A stretch of DNA of 11,500 bases, from the NCBI RefSeq assembly GCF_964340395.1, contig NC_135559.1, positions 23,916,964-23,928,463 of the forward strand. The letters are read 5' to 3'. The translations under genes and the position numbers were made by a program. Source of the stretch: Glandiceps talaboti. Lineage: Eukaryota; Hemichordata; Enteropneusta; Spengelidae. Under the pieces are notes generated by a model, which had not been told where the DNA came from, searched no databases, and saw only the letters and a program-made list of their open reading frames with translations. Each line of letters begins with the position of its first letter. Positions within the stretch are counted from its first letter, which is position 1. Shown here one piece after another: positions 1-8,037 of this stretch.

Positions 1-730
1 AATACTTTGTTTAAAACAACCCAGAATTATATGATTAGAATAAATCTAATATGTACTACAATGTCGTTTGAACAGTGTTATGGGGTTATACCCATTAAGA
101 CTAAATTTAAATTTAGGTGTTTTAGATTTCTTATATATTGTATACTTACATATAAATAATAATAATACTCAGTTTGAATACATCCCACTATGATTGAGTG
201 TGGAGTAGGAGTAATTTGTTCATTATTTGGTTGAATCCTATCATGTTTTGATACACAGATTGCAATCTTAAACAGCATTCCCTGCAGTAATGTAAACAGT
301 TGGTATCCATAGGAGATGTACCAGTTCATCTGAAATGATCCAACATGGGAGTAAATGCTTGACTGCAAGTCAGCAGGGGATGAGCATATACAGTTAGTAT
401 GTGATTGTCATCAAATTTGAAATTGGAAATCAGAGCTCCAACTTGTCGCCTAGAGGGCTGCTAGTCAGTCTAACAGAGCTGTCCTAATACTAGTAATAGA
501 TCTAGTTACACTGAATAGTAGTGAAACATTTGATAGTAGTGCATTACATGGATGAAATCAGCAATGTCATTATCTGAAATGACTTCATATATTTCAACTA
601 GAAGGAAAAGTGCTAAGCTATTTGTACATTGTGCTGAAGGCATTTTATTTATGCAGGCCCCTTGACATACACAACATACCGATATAGTCAGAGGAGGCTG
701 GAAGGGGTACAGAGCATGATGGGTAAAAAC
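1..730. other. gene-free AT-rich stretch
   Basis: I see no gene, RNA gene or mobile element here. The longest reading frame (about 96 codons, minus strand, 78-368) is rich in Tyr, Ile and Leu, as expected of translated AT-rich non-coding DNA, and matches no family I know. Short direct and inverted matches occur at a level expected by chance. The sequence would fit an intron or intergenic spacer of an animal genome. Confidence 0.6.
447..461 (+). promoter_or_regulatory. weak CTCF-like motif
   Basis: The 15 bases around the AGAGGGC core fit the vertebrate CTCF core CCASYAGRKGGCRSY at 12 of 15 positions, by my hand alignment. CTCF and its motif are conserved across bilaterian animals, so such a site is possible. 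At this match level it could easily be chance. It is recorded because two better matches occur later in the window. Confidence 0.15.
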
Positions 731-861
731 AACTGTGAAAGCTCATTACGCAGTGAGCCGCCATTGTGTACACTTCGATGTGTGGTACGTTTACAATGGT
801 GGCTGGCTCAGTGCTCACCAGCCGTATTTTGGGGCATTTTCAACTTGCCGTAACTTTCACA
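731..861. repeat. imperfect inverted repeat (fold-back)
   Basis: The left arm (about 731-770) carries TGTGAAAG, then GTGAGCC and GCCATTGTGTAC. The right arm (about 786-861) carries GTACGTTTACAATGG, then GGCTCAGTG and CTTTCACA. These are the reverse complements in nested order, with several small insertions in the right arm. The centre is a short spacer around 771-785. A single strand could fold into a long imperfect stem. It may be a worn fold-back element or a palindromic part of a larger repeat. No target duplication is visible. Confidence 0.5.
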
Positions 862-1497
862 ACAATTCATGATTTTGGATACTTTAAAAGCGAAAATCTC
901 GACTGATATTTCTCCCTCTGTGCTAGAAAAAACGATTTCGGAATTATTGATAGGATTACTGTGATTTTTCGGCGATTTCGTGAAGAATATAGCTGAGGTC
1001 GGAAATTTCGGCCCGGTTTTTCGCCCAAAATTTACAAATGTTGCAAAATAGATGTATTCTTATGTACTTTTAAATGGCTATTGTTAGAAATAGACAAGGT
1101 CTGTTCAAGATTTTCGGTAGAAAGCGGGAGATCCGACCCAGAGTCGAAGGTGACCTCCATTGACAAGTGATGTGACATGACAGGCAAGCTTCTCACAACT
1201 TGCTCAACTACTACAGTAATTAAAATCACCGTTCACACCCATTTTCACCATTGACCCTACACGAAAGGGTCTGTTTTCGCACATGTTGAGATATTTTCAA
1301 GTTAAATGTAACTTGCCAAATTCGATATCACCCTGCAAGCGTGTGTAATAGTGACACCAGAATAAAGGCAACTCGCGTAAGCAGGTCGTATTTTTGAGTG
1401 CAGTGTCCTGAGTACAGTGCCTCGACTTTACTCAGTGTACCTGACTAAAACGTTAGATGTCTACCTTCCAAAATACAAACATTTGCTCAAAACATAA
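862..1497. other. gene-free stretch
   Basis: No supported gene. Two small hairpins are visible: GACCCT/AGGGTC (1253-1271, 7-base loop) and CAAGTTA/TAACTTG (1298-1315, 4-base loop). Local base composition is slightly less AT-rich with several CG dinucleotides around 940-1180, but frames are broken by stops on both strands. Confidence 0.55.
1298..1315. repeat. perfect short hairpin
   Basis: CAAGTTA and TAACTTG form a perfect 7-bp stem around the loop AATG. There is no T-run or other sign that it is a terminator or processed RNA. It is probably a chance palindrome or part of a worn repeat. Confidence 0.35.
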
Positions 1498-1537
1498 TAA
1501 ATAAATAAATAAATAAATACAACAACAACAACAACAA
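1498..1537 (+). repeat. compound microsatellite (TAAA)5 then (CAA)6
   Basis: Five TAAA units (1498-1517) run directly, after TA, into six CAA units (1520-1537). A-rich simple repeats of this kind often grow from the 3' tails of non-LTR retrotransposons or SINEs, so an old insertion could end here. I could not see a matching element body upstream, so that origin is only an inference. Confidence 0.9.
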
Positions 1538-2408
1538 GACTTCGGCCTTTTTATTATAAAGTTTTCTATTGCCATAAATTGTGCGAGTCTCTCAGTTTCG
1601 CATATTTTAATCGGACATGGTTTTGCTCACTTGTCTGGCAACGCGACAAACATGTGTAGCAAAATGTGCTCAGGCTATGTAAATTGTGGCAACGTATGAT
1701 GGGATATTTTTGATCATGTAAGCATTGCGAAATATTATATAACTAGCAAGGTAGATGTAATATATGTATTTTTGAGCTGGAATGGCGAGATTTGTAGATA
1801 CTGACATATACCCTTTGATATTTTGAGTGACTGGCATGAAAGCCATGTGAAGAGGAAAATATTCACTACATGGATCCGTAATACGAGTGTTTTCTGAACA
1901 TATTAAAGCTTAGACATAAAATAGGCCTTGGAGGTATCAATTGTCTATCACACAAATTTGTAATACATGACGTTGTTGTACATTAATTTTTTTGACAATT
2001 AGTTTGTAAGATGTAAGCTAAATTATTTCTTTAGCTATCATCAGGGGGTAGGAAAGGGGTTTATGTTAAATTACATTCAGGTCTTTTTCTCACGCAAGAC
2101 AAATTTATAGTTATTTTAAGTAAACACAGAGATGGTTTAATACGAAACAAAATGTAACATGAAGAACAGATTTAAGAAATCCAGATTTGGCACAGCAAAT
2201 CGACTAGCGATAGCGACAAATCTGAAAATAAACAGAAAAATGACTTGATAAGAGTGAAAAGGGCAAAATTCTAAGGACAACCAACAGGATGAGTCCCATT
2301 TACAGGCTCCAATGATAAAAATGTACACACCAAACACCAAAACATGGAAAAATAAATGATAGTACACTTGAAAAACAAGACAATTAGAACTAAAACTTAA
2401 AATAATAA
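1538..2408. other. gene-free AT-rich stretch
   Basis: No gene, repeat array or strong palindrome was found. The longest frame is about 76 codons on the minus strand (2137-2367). It is rich in Phe and Leu, as antisense A-rich DNA would give, and I do not regard it as coding. Confidence 0.6.
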
Positions 2409-2486
2409 AACCTTTTAAATTACAGTAATATACACAATTTAACCTTTTAAATTACATTACAATACACAATTAAACCTTTTGAATTA
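2409..2486 (+). repeat. 32-bp minisatellite, about 2.5 copies
   Basis: Three successive units begin with AACCTTTTAAATTACA or a close variant. Unit 1 is 2409-2440, unit 2 is 2441-2471 and a third partial unit, with G replacing A in AACCTTTTGAATTA, is 2472-2486. Units 1 and 2 differ by a few substitutions and one or two small indels and both end in ACACAATT. This looks like local slippage or unequal exchange in AT-rich DNA, without any coding role. Confidence 0.85.
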
Positions 2487-2510
2487 GGGAAGGCATCAAA
2501 ATCAAGTGTA

Positions 2511-2690
2511 CCGTAATTACGCGTAGTCACGAGTAGCTCCTCGTAGCTCCGATGTACTACGGTGAATATTCATGAGTTTTGACGCATATTCATGAACTTT
2601 ACGTTGTAGACAATAGAAAGTAAACACCGTCATTCAAGAGTCCAAACTACGACCATTTACGCGTAGTCTCCAGGGCATGCCTTTTGAGGC
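2511..2690. repeat. palindrome-rich patch with CGTAGT/ACTACG motifs
   Basis: Within about 160 bp the hexamer CGTAGT occurs at 2522 and 2662 and its complement ACTACG at 2556 and 2646, giving two inverted pairs. TTACGCGTAGTC is repeated exactly at 2517-2528 and 2657-2668. CGTAATTACG (2512-2521) and TGAATATTCA (2563-2572) are perfect 10-bp palindromes. A 20-bp unit starting ATATTCATGA is tandemly doubled at 2566 and 2586. CG dinucleotides are denser than in the flanks. It could be the end of a worn DNA transposon or a cluster of protein-binding sites, and I cannot tell which. Confidence 0.5.
2566..2605 (+). repeat. 20-bp tandem doublet
   Basis: Two adjacent 20-bp units begin with the same ten bases, ATATTCATGA, and continue with related T-rich sequence ending in ACG. 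The shared core resembles an octamer or homeodomain-type AT-rich site, but that resemblance is loose. It lies inside the palindrome-rich patch. Confidence 0.5.
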
Positions 2691-4449
2691 AAGCGATCGC
2701 TCCGCTCGCCTACCGCTCGTGCAAATTAAAATCCACGAGCCCCAACCAACCTGTACAACAGCCTGATGTTATTTTATATCATTTTTCAGTATGTTGTTAC
2801 CATAAAAATCAACGTTTGTTCAGTAAAATTACGTGGTGGGAGCGTGGCACACTTCCGTGTTCATAATCGTCAATCTCCAGCTGTCATTCATCACCACACT
2901 GAAATTTGCATTTTGCTACCCTTATATGGAAAAAATAGTGAAGTATTCGAAGCGGGATATGAATGATGTCATGGCATATCATGAATATTGATCAGCTCAG
3001 TATGCATGGAGATTTCAACTTTCGCATCATTGCAAATTGCGCAACTACGATTGATACGATGACTGTTTGGAGTTCTTGTTTTCAGCAATCCATCGATGAG
3101 TTTTTAGTTTTAAATTCCGATCGGCCTAGTTTTGTTAGAACGGGGTTTTTGGAGACCATCCTACGTGAATGTCTCCTCCGGAACATGAACAACAACTGCG
3201 ATTTATAGTCGCCACACAAAGTACATGCCCAGAGTTCCGACAATAGCTTGGTGATGTTTTGGAGGGCATTGAAAGAATGACAATGAAATAAGATCGATTA
3301 TTTTACAAAATACAAATAAAAATAATCTGTCGATATTTTTCCCATCTTATCTTATTATTCTCGTGCAGTTTTCAGAGAAATTCCCGGGTTTTTATTTCAT
3401 AATCTCCAACACGCAGTTTCATTATTTTTGTCCGATGATCTTTTCAACTGCCGACCACGTCTGTTTTACCTCCATGACTTTATCGACTGCTGTAACATAT
3501 AAAATATTTGCTCGAATTTTCGCCTTGTCGTGATTTCTAAAACAAATTAGGTCTGCTGCTCAGACGTGAACGGATCTCGCTACTTTTAGTCAGCGACACC
3601 GGTCGTCAGATCTGTGTGCAGGTACTAGGTGGGGTTACGTGTTTTATTGTCTCGGATCGAGTGAATGGTTACAAATTAGTCAAATTAGTAAAGGGAAGGG
3701 ATAGAGGGAGAGCAACTTATTATTTTAATTTTTATATCGATGTAGCCACACTTCCGTACCTTTTCTTAAAAGCATCAAATCATAGATACGGTGAATTTGA
3801 AATTCATAGATTTTGGAGTACATGTAGAGGTAAAGATGGAGCGCTCGACGTTTGAGATTTTGTCACGGACCCATCCTGAACAGCGGACTCACCCACTTAT
3901 GGAGAGAACGCGCAAGCCCTTTATCACCCGATTAATCAAAGTTCGATGGGTACGAACATTTTTAGTTATTTTCATTTCGAATTTATTAGTCGGAAATTAA
4001 CAATTTGTTCATTGTAGTGACATCTCATCGTACTGGTTTTATCATGACGTAATTTAAAGTGTCACAATAGTGTCCATGAACGAAGCGAAACGGTGTGTGT
4101 TTTAATACATGTACTTGTAAATAATCCATTGATCAGAGCCTGCTTCAAGTTCGCGGCAAACTAACTTTGTGATGGCATAATTTTATTTTCACCTTTTGTA
4201 TCATACCTATCCACACGTATGGGAAATGCATTGCCGTGGTCGTTAATTTGTACCGCCCCCTTTTAATGAAGTGGGTACGTGATAAGCTGATTATTCGATC
4301 ATAGTGGCAACTTTTAAAGGACCTTCACGGTAATTGATTTGAATAGACTTTGTGGAGAAGACGTTGCCAAAATCCACCTACGCAAAGGTTCTAAGTTTGG
4401 GGTATAATGTAAAACATACGAATGTAAATCCAGAAATTACCGATGAGAT
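2691..4449. other. gene-free stretch of mixed composition
   Basis: About 1.75 kb with no supported gene. Open frames of 60-81 codons occur on the plus strand (2963-3208, 3616-3855, 3791-4000) but overlap each other in different frames. Their translations show no domain, signal peptide or motif I recognise. Donor-like CAG|GTACTA near 3620 and GAG|GTAAAG near 3830 exist, without a matching acceptor and recognised exon. Segments near 2800-3250 and 3520-4000 are less AT-rich than the surroundings. They could be worn transposon sequence or unrecognised UTR, but nothing is decisive. Confidence 0.5.
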
Positions 4450-4468
4450 GTCACATATTTGATGTGAC
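4450..4468. repeat. 7-bp hairpin
   Basis: GTCACAT (4450-4456) and ATGTGAC (4462-4468) are perfect complements around a 5-base loop. Nothing nearby suggests a function, and a stem of this size is expected now and then by chance. Confidence 0.3.
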
Positions 4469-4836
4469 CTCTAAACTTGGACTAAATTGTCATAGATAGC
4501 ATAGCGTGGTATTACAAACGTTTATTTCAGCACTCACAACAAGTTGATCGTTTGACTGATGTTGATTCAATCCTTCTGTTAATGTGAAAACCAAAAGGTT
4601 CGATCGCCAGAAATAATTATTCAGCAATAGTTCCAAACCGATTTGTAGATGTTTTCAAGTGATAGTTGAAACATATTGTGTATTTTACTGTAATTTAAAA
4701 GGTTACCTTCCTGTGTTTACTTTACTTTGCTATGGCAACATGTTCTGGGGAGCTTGTCCAGACATACATGTAGTAAACTTGTATCAAGGCAAGGATTTTG
4801 AAAAGCCAGTCAGATTTTCAGGATTTCAACTATTAA

Positions 4837-5100
4837 TGTTGGTACCGTTCAATAATTTCATCAAACATTTATTATATATTTCAGGAGAAGGCTGAAAATG
4901 AGGCGTATTCTTTTATTTATGAATGTATTATAAAAGTAACAAACAATGTTTGGCGTAAATACGTGAAGAAAGGCGTAAATAGTGAGCACGTTCTTGAGAG
5001 TAGGCATGATGACAAAGACAATAGACAAGAACACCATTGTCTACATTATTTCCCCATGAATATTCTGTCCAAACTCATGAATGTGCACATCGGTATTTAA
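4837..5100 (+). other. open frame behind acceptor-like site, coding unproven
   Basis: This frame is free of stops for 87 codons and ends at TAA (5098-5100). A T-rich tract ending TTTCAG at 4884 makes a plausible splice acceptor. An exon from 4885 would give 71 residues beginning EKAENEAYSF, with a balanced mix of charged and hydrophobic residues, and no family I recognise. There is no ATG before the acceptor in this frame. In AT-rich DNA of this length, a frame like this can arise by chance. A direct repeat GGCGTAAATA (4952, 4972) at a 20-bp offset lies inside it, which would be unusual in a coding exon. Confidence 0.12.
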
Positions 5101-5280
5101 TGGGGATACATCTGGGGGTGTGCAGATGAAGAAATATTAATCATATAATAATCTCATCATTGATACGCAAATTAGGTCTAAAAATGTGAATTTTGATCAA
5201 AATTTATGTCTCAAAAAGTACTTGGTCAATGAGAATGAAACTTGGTGAGATGTAGAAGTGTTATTCTGCAGATTTTCTTC
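5101..5280. other. AT-rich spacer with 16-bp palindrome
   Basis: No gene. The only structure is AATTTTGATCAAAATT at 5189-5204, a perfect 16-bp palindrome with a central GATC. This could form a small cruciform or bind a symmetric dimer. No second copy was found in the window. Confidence 0.45.
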
Positions 5281-5645
5281 AAAAGTGAGTAAACATTCAA
5301 AAAATGTATGCAAATACCTCTAGCAGCCATGACCATGGCCATGGCAACAGCCAAATGGTGGTGTATTTCACAAAGATAACAACAGGGATACTTTGACAAG
5401 TAAACAAACACTCAAAAAGTGTATACAAAAATGTCTAGCAACAAAAGCATGGCAACAGCCAAATGATCACATGTATTGCAAAGGTAACAACAGGGAAATA
5501 ATAGACAAGGTGAATAAACAATCAAAAAATGTATGTAAATGTGCCTAGCAACAAGACCACACTCATAGAAACAGCCAAATGACCATGTATATCACAAAAA
5601 TAATGTCGGGGATTTGTAGACAAGTGAAGGAACATTCAAAAAATG
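5281..5645 (+). repeat. diverged ~115-bp tandem repeat, 3.2 copies
   Basis: Units start near 5281, 5397, 5506 and 5621 (the last is only about 25 bp). Each opens with a version of CAAGTGAATAAACATTCAAA, then has CTAGCA with further short matches, an invariant AACAGCCAAATG (5346, 5454, 5570), and a CACAAAGATAACAACAGGG-like tail. The units differ by many substitutions and indels, so the array is old. The first copy holds CCATGGCCATGG (5333-5344), a perfect 12-bp palindrome. Frames are not conserved between units, which argues against a coding repeat. Confidence 0.8.
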
Positions 5646-6055
5646 ACCTTGATCTTCACATTCAGGGCCAGTTATCAAAATCAAGCTACTTCTTGCATAC
5701 TACAGACAGTCTGTAGTATTTATATGTGGCCAATTTCTTTTGAAATTATGTCTAAAGGTAATGCAGAACAAGAGATATACATTACCTGTGATTCTCATGT
5801 CACCTTTAACTGAATTTTGGCCATATTTGTAGTGAACAATCAATTTACAACTTAACTCAAAAGTTTTAATACTTTAGAGACTCCATTCCAGTGTCTATCT
5901 GCCCCCATATTATGTGTAAACTTTTCTTTTGAGGTCTTGACTTGACCTTGACTTTGACCTTCAGGGTTAATTATTGAAATCCAGCCACTTCCTACATATT
6001 CCAGACATTTTTTAGTAATTATTTGTTGCCACTAATTCTTTTAAATCATGTCACC
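5642..6055 (+). repeat. pair of diverged direct copies 299 bp apart
   Basis: Copy 1 (about 5642-5757) and copy 2 (about 5941-6055) share, in order, TGACCTTGA, TTCAGGG, a GTTATCAAAATC/ATTATTGAAATCC-type stretch, CACTTCCTACATA-type sequence, CCAGACA and TTCTTTTNAAATNATGTC. The roughly 185 bp between them are not clearly repeated. Copy 2 opens with three TGACNT half-sites in direct repeat with no spacing (5943-5960), the layout bound by some orphan nuclear receptors. This may simply be a property of the repeat family. It follows the ~115-bp tandem array directly, so both may belong to one composite element. Confidence 0.7.
5697..5719. repeat. 23-bp near-perfect palindrome
   Basis: ATACTACAGAC (5697-5707) and GTCTGTAGTAT (5709-5719) are exact reverse complements around a single central A. 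It lies in the first of the two 299-bp-spaced copies. The matching place in the second copy (near 5995-6020) has only the CCAGACA half, so the symmetry is present in one copy alone. Confidence 0.8.
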
Positions 6056-6129
6056 ACTCAGTCACATTTACATTTAGTGTTTTGGGAAGTGTGTCTTTTA
6101 TGGTCTACGTGTATGAAGAGTAAATGACC

Positions 6130-6400
6130 AATTTGTAGCAGACAGAATTGGTGGTGGCTTGATATACCATATAGCTGACTTAATATTGTCAACATTGTCT
6201 GCCTTAATTTGTAGCAGACAGAATTGGTGGTGGCTTGATAATTACCATATAGCTGACTTAATATTGTCAACATTGTCTGCCTTAATTTGTAGCAGACAGA
6301 ATTGGTGGTGGCTTGATAATTACCATATAGCTGACTTAATATTGTCAACATTGTCTGCCTTAATTTGTAGTGCTACTAGCTGACTTTAGAATTGTCGTCA
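6130..6400 (+). repeat. 78-bp tandem array, three copies plus a decayed fourth
   Basis: Unit 1 is 6130-6205 (76 bp, lacking two bases near 6165), unit 2 is 6206-6283 and unit 3 is 6284-6361 (both 78 bp). They appear identical apart from that gap, so the array is recent or kept uniform. A fourth unit starts at 6362 with AATTTGTAG, loses about 30 bp and resumes with a mutated CTAGCTGACTT. Each unit begins with GCAGACA and ends with TGTCTGC, so neighbouring units can pair as a 7-bp hairpin across each junction. Because 78 is a multiple of three, a frame open in one unit stays open through the array. That explains the ~74- and ~97-codon frames on the two strands, which I reject as genes. Confidence 0.97.
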
Positions 6401-6569
6401 CTAAATCAGAGAGTTAAGTTGACTTGATTTTAATCTTTCATTCAATTACACTCTGCCATGAATGATAAACAGGGTAGTCTCTGCCAAAGAAATTCGATAG
6501 ACTTTGTTGTAGGCATTTGTTTGATGAAGTCCATCCATTTACATGTAAATCAATCTGGTTGATGAATAT
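6401..6569. other. spacer with 14-bp palindrome
   Basis: No gene. ATTTACATGTAAAT (6537-6550) is a perfect 14-bp palindrome lying about 20 bp left of the transposon boundary. It contains one of four TACATGTA octamers in the window. Confidence 0.5.
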
Positions 6570-6825
6570 TTAACCCTTTCATCACCACTGACCTCATGGG
6601 ATTGTTTGTTCTCCACCAGCCCCCTCACTAACATAATGTGAGAGTGAGTGTTATGTAATCAAATTGATATAAAAATACTTAGAATTGCTTATTTTTTAAA
6701 AAGAAGGTATCATTTGAATGGAAATAAATTTTCTACATCATAGTTGCAAATACATACATTCAAATATCACACACAGAACCGAAATATGGATTAAAATAAT
6801 AAAATATTGATAAAACAAACATACG

Positions 6826-6858
6826 TTGTTTATTTATTGACATATCACAAATAAACAA
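6826..6858. repeat. 10-bp hairpin in AT-rich DNA
   Basis: TTGTTTATTT (6826-6835) and AAATAAACAA (6849-6858) are perfect complements around a 13-base loop. It lies inside the piggyBac-like element, in its most AT-rich part. It may be an internal structural repeat or a chance product of AT richness. Confidence 0.45.
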
Positions 6859-7020
6859 AATATTTATATTACAAACAAAATTCAAAATACTAACATTTAT
6901 GTTCCTACAAATCTTCTGTATGCTGGGTTAAATGGTCAAAATCGGTGAAAATTTGTCAGAAAATATTATTTTCAGTCGTAATAAAGTTGAACGAAAATAA
7001 TTAACGGCTCACTAAACCGA

Positions 7021-7350
7021 TTATGATGCAATAGTCAAATTTATCCTCAAAATCAATAAAAAATGCCCCCAAGTTGGTAGTATACGAGTCCGAATCGGGA
7101 TGCCAACGTGGCGCTTTTTGCCAACATGCTTACCCACAAAAGCAAATATGTAGTCGGGACTTTGAAGTTGCGTTGCGATAATCTGATCCTTCCATATCAC
7201 TGCATCGAGTTCACTCAGCCATCTCCTTGTACAAAACATCGTATTCATAGTCAAAATTGAGTGGAAATTTCTACGAACAGCACCTTTATTTACATTGAAA
7301 ACGATGTTAGGGGAGACAGATTTTGCTTCGGCGATGTTGAAATTTGAATT
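7021..7350 (-). other. 109-codon stop-free stretch, coding unproven
   Basis: On the minus strand this frame is open from just after a stop at 7351-7353 to TAA at 7021-7023. The first ATG is about 34 codons in. The composition is fairly protein-like, with Trp, Cys, Asp and Arg all used, for example RRWLSELDAVIWKD, then GKHVGKKRHVGIPIRTR. I recognise no family. It sits inside the putative piggyBac-like element. If real it could be a remnant of transposase or a captured exon, but I see no conserved Asp triad. A donor-like G|GTAAGC falls inside it near 7133. Chance is a fair explanation for one such frame in this much DNA. Confidence 0.15.
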
Positions 7351-7592
7351 TTACATTGAAAAACTCGCGTAAAAACTATGATCGGAAAATCACCCATATC
7401 ACGAGTAAGTTTCCCTCCACTGACCTCTACACACTGAGCTAATACAAATACAAGTCATTATTGAACCGTAACAAAAAGAAATAAAACCAAAATAATCCAC
7501 GATATAGCTCAAAATTACCCCCAGAATGTTAGCATGGGTGTCGGCACGGTCACAAAATTGTGTAAATTTGAACGACATTCAAAAATTCAACC

Positions 7593-7615
7593 GTGAACTG
7601 CTGTCGGCAGCTCAC
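7593..7615. repeat. 9-bp hairpin with one mismatch
   Basis: GTGAACTGC (7593-7601) and GCAGCTCAC (7607-7615) pair with one A-C mismatch around a 5-base loop. The flanks CCGT and ACGG extend the pairing if two bases bulge. It lies in the right third of the piggyBac-like element. Confidence 0.4.
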
Positions 7616-8011
7616 ACGGCCTTAGCGAGAATTTGATGCTTACATACAAGTACAATGTGTTCCCATTGCTAAATACTTGTATTCAACGATGTATTTCAAG
7701 TCAAATTCTGTCGAAATATCCAAAGATAGTGACATAATTTATATCGTAGGCCATGTTATGAGAGCCATTAATTACTTCCGCCATGTTGAAATTCGATTTC
7801 GTGAGCGAAAAATGCACAAAAATTACAATCGCTCGTCATTTGGATCGTACTCCAGATACCGTTCACTGTCATGCTTTCAAAATGGCTGTGTAGATAAACA
7901 AAGCTAATACGCATGTGTGGAACTAGTTATGGCAGCAATTTTTGCAGCAATAGAGCGTTCCCGCAGTAGCAGGAATTGGTGGTGAAAGGGTTAAGATTCA
8001 GCTGTCTATCC

Positions 8012-8037
8012 AGGGGTATGAGGCAACAATTCTGGTG
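8012..8037 (+). repeat. left 26-bp inverted repeat
   Basis: Pairs with 9365-9390 at 24 of 26 positions; the mismatches are at the second and sixth bases. Similarity stops sharply on the inner side after TGGTG. Confidence 0.85.

Larger units (their letters stand above)
6570..7994. mobile_element. piggyBac-like non-autonomous DNA transposon
   Basis: The body (6574-7990, 1,417 bp) starts CCCTTTCATCACCA and ends with the complement of CCCTTTCACCACCA, one mismatch in 14. It is flanked on both sides by TTAA (6570-6573 and 7991-7994). Insertion into TTAA with terminal repeats beginning CCC is the hallmark of the piggyBac superfamily, whose transposase cuts and pastes without leaving a footprint. 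The interior shows no recognisable DDD transposase. It has one minus-strand stretch of 109 stop-free codons (7021-7350) of unknown meaning and several hairpins, so the copy would be non-autonomous. The terminal match is short, so chance pairing is possible, though unlikely with TTAA at both ends. The interior has several CG dinucleotides and is less AT-rich towards the right. Confidence 0.55.

Noticed and set aside
78-368. 96-codon minus-strand frame
   Set aside because: Tyr/Ile/Leu-rich translation of AT-rich DNA, with no recognisable domain and no splice or promoter context.
714-725. Minus-strand TACCCATCATGC resembling a ZNF143/Staf site
   Set aside because: Only the central part fits the consensus, and there is no promoter or start site to support it.
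3914-3930. CCCTTTATCACCC, similar to the piggyBac-like terminus
   Set aside because: It has no adjacent TTAA and no partner end, and the match is weak.
4596-4607. GGTTCGATCGCC, similar to a tRNA B box
   Set aside because: No A box, acceptor stem or cloverleaf can be built around it.
6058-6383. Open frames of about 97 codons (minus) and 74 codons (plus) with repeated peptide units
   Set aside because: They arise only because the 78-bp tandem unit is a multiple of three and has no stop in those frames; both strands are open at once.
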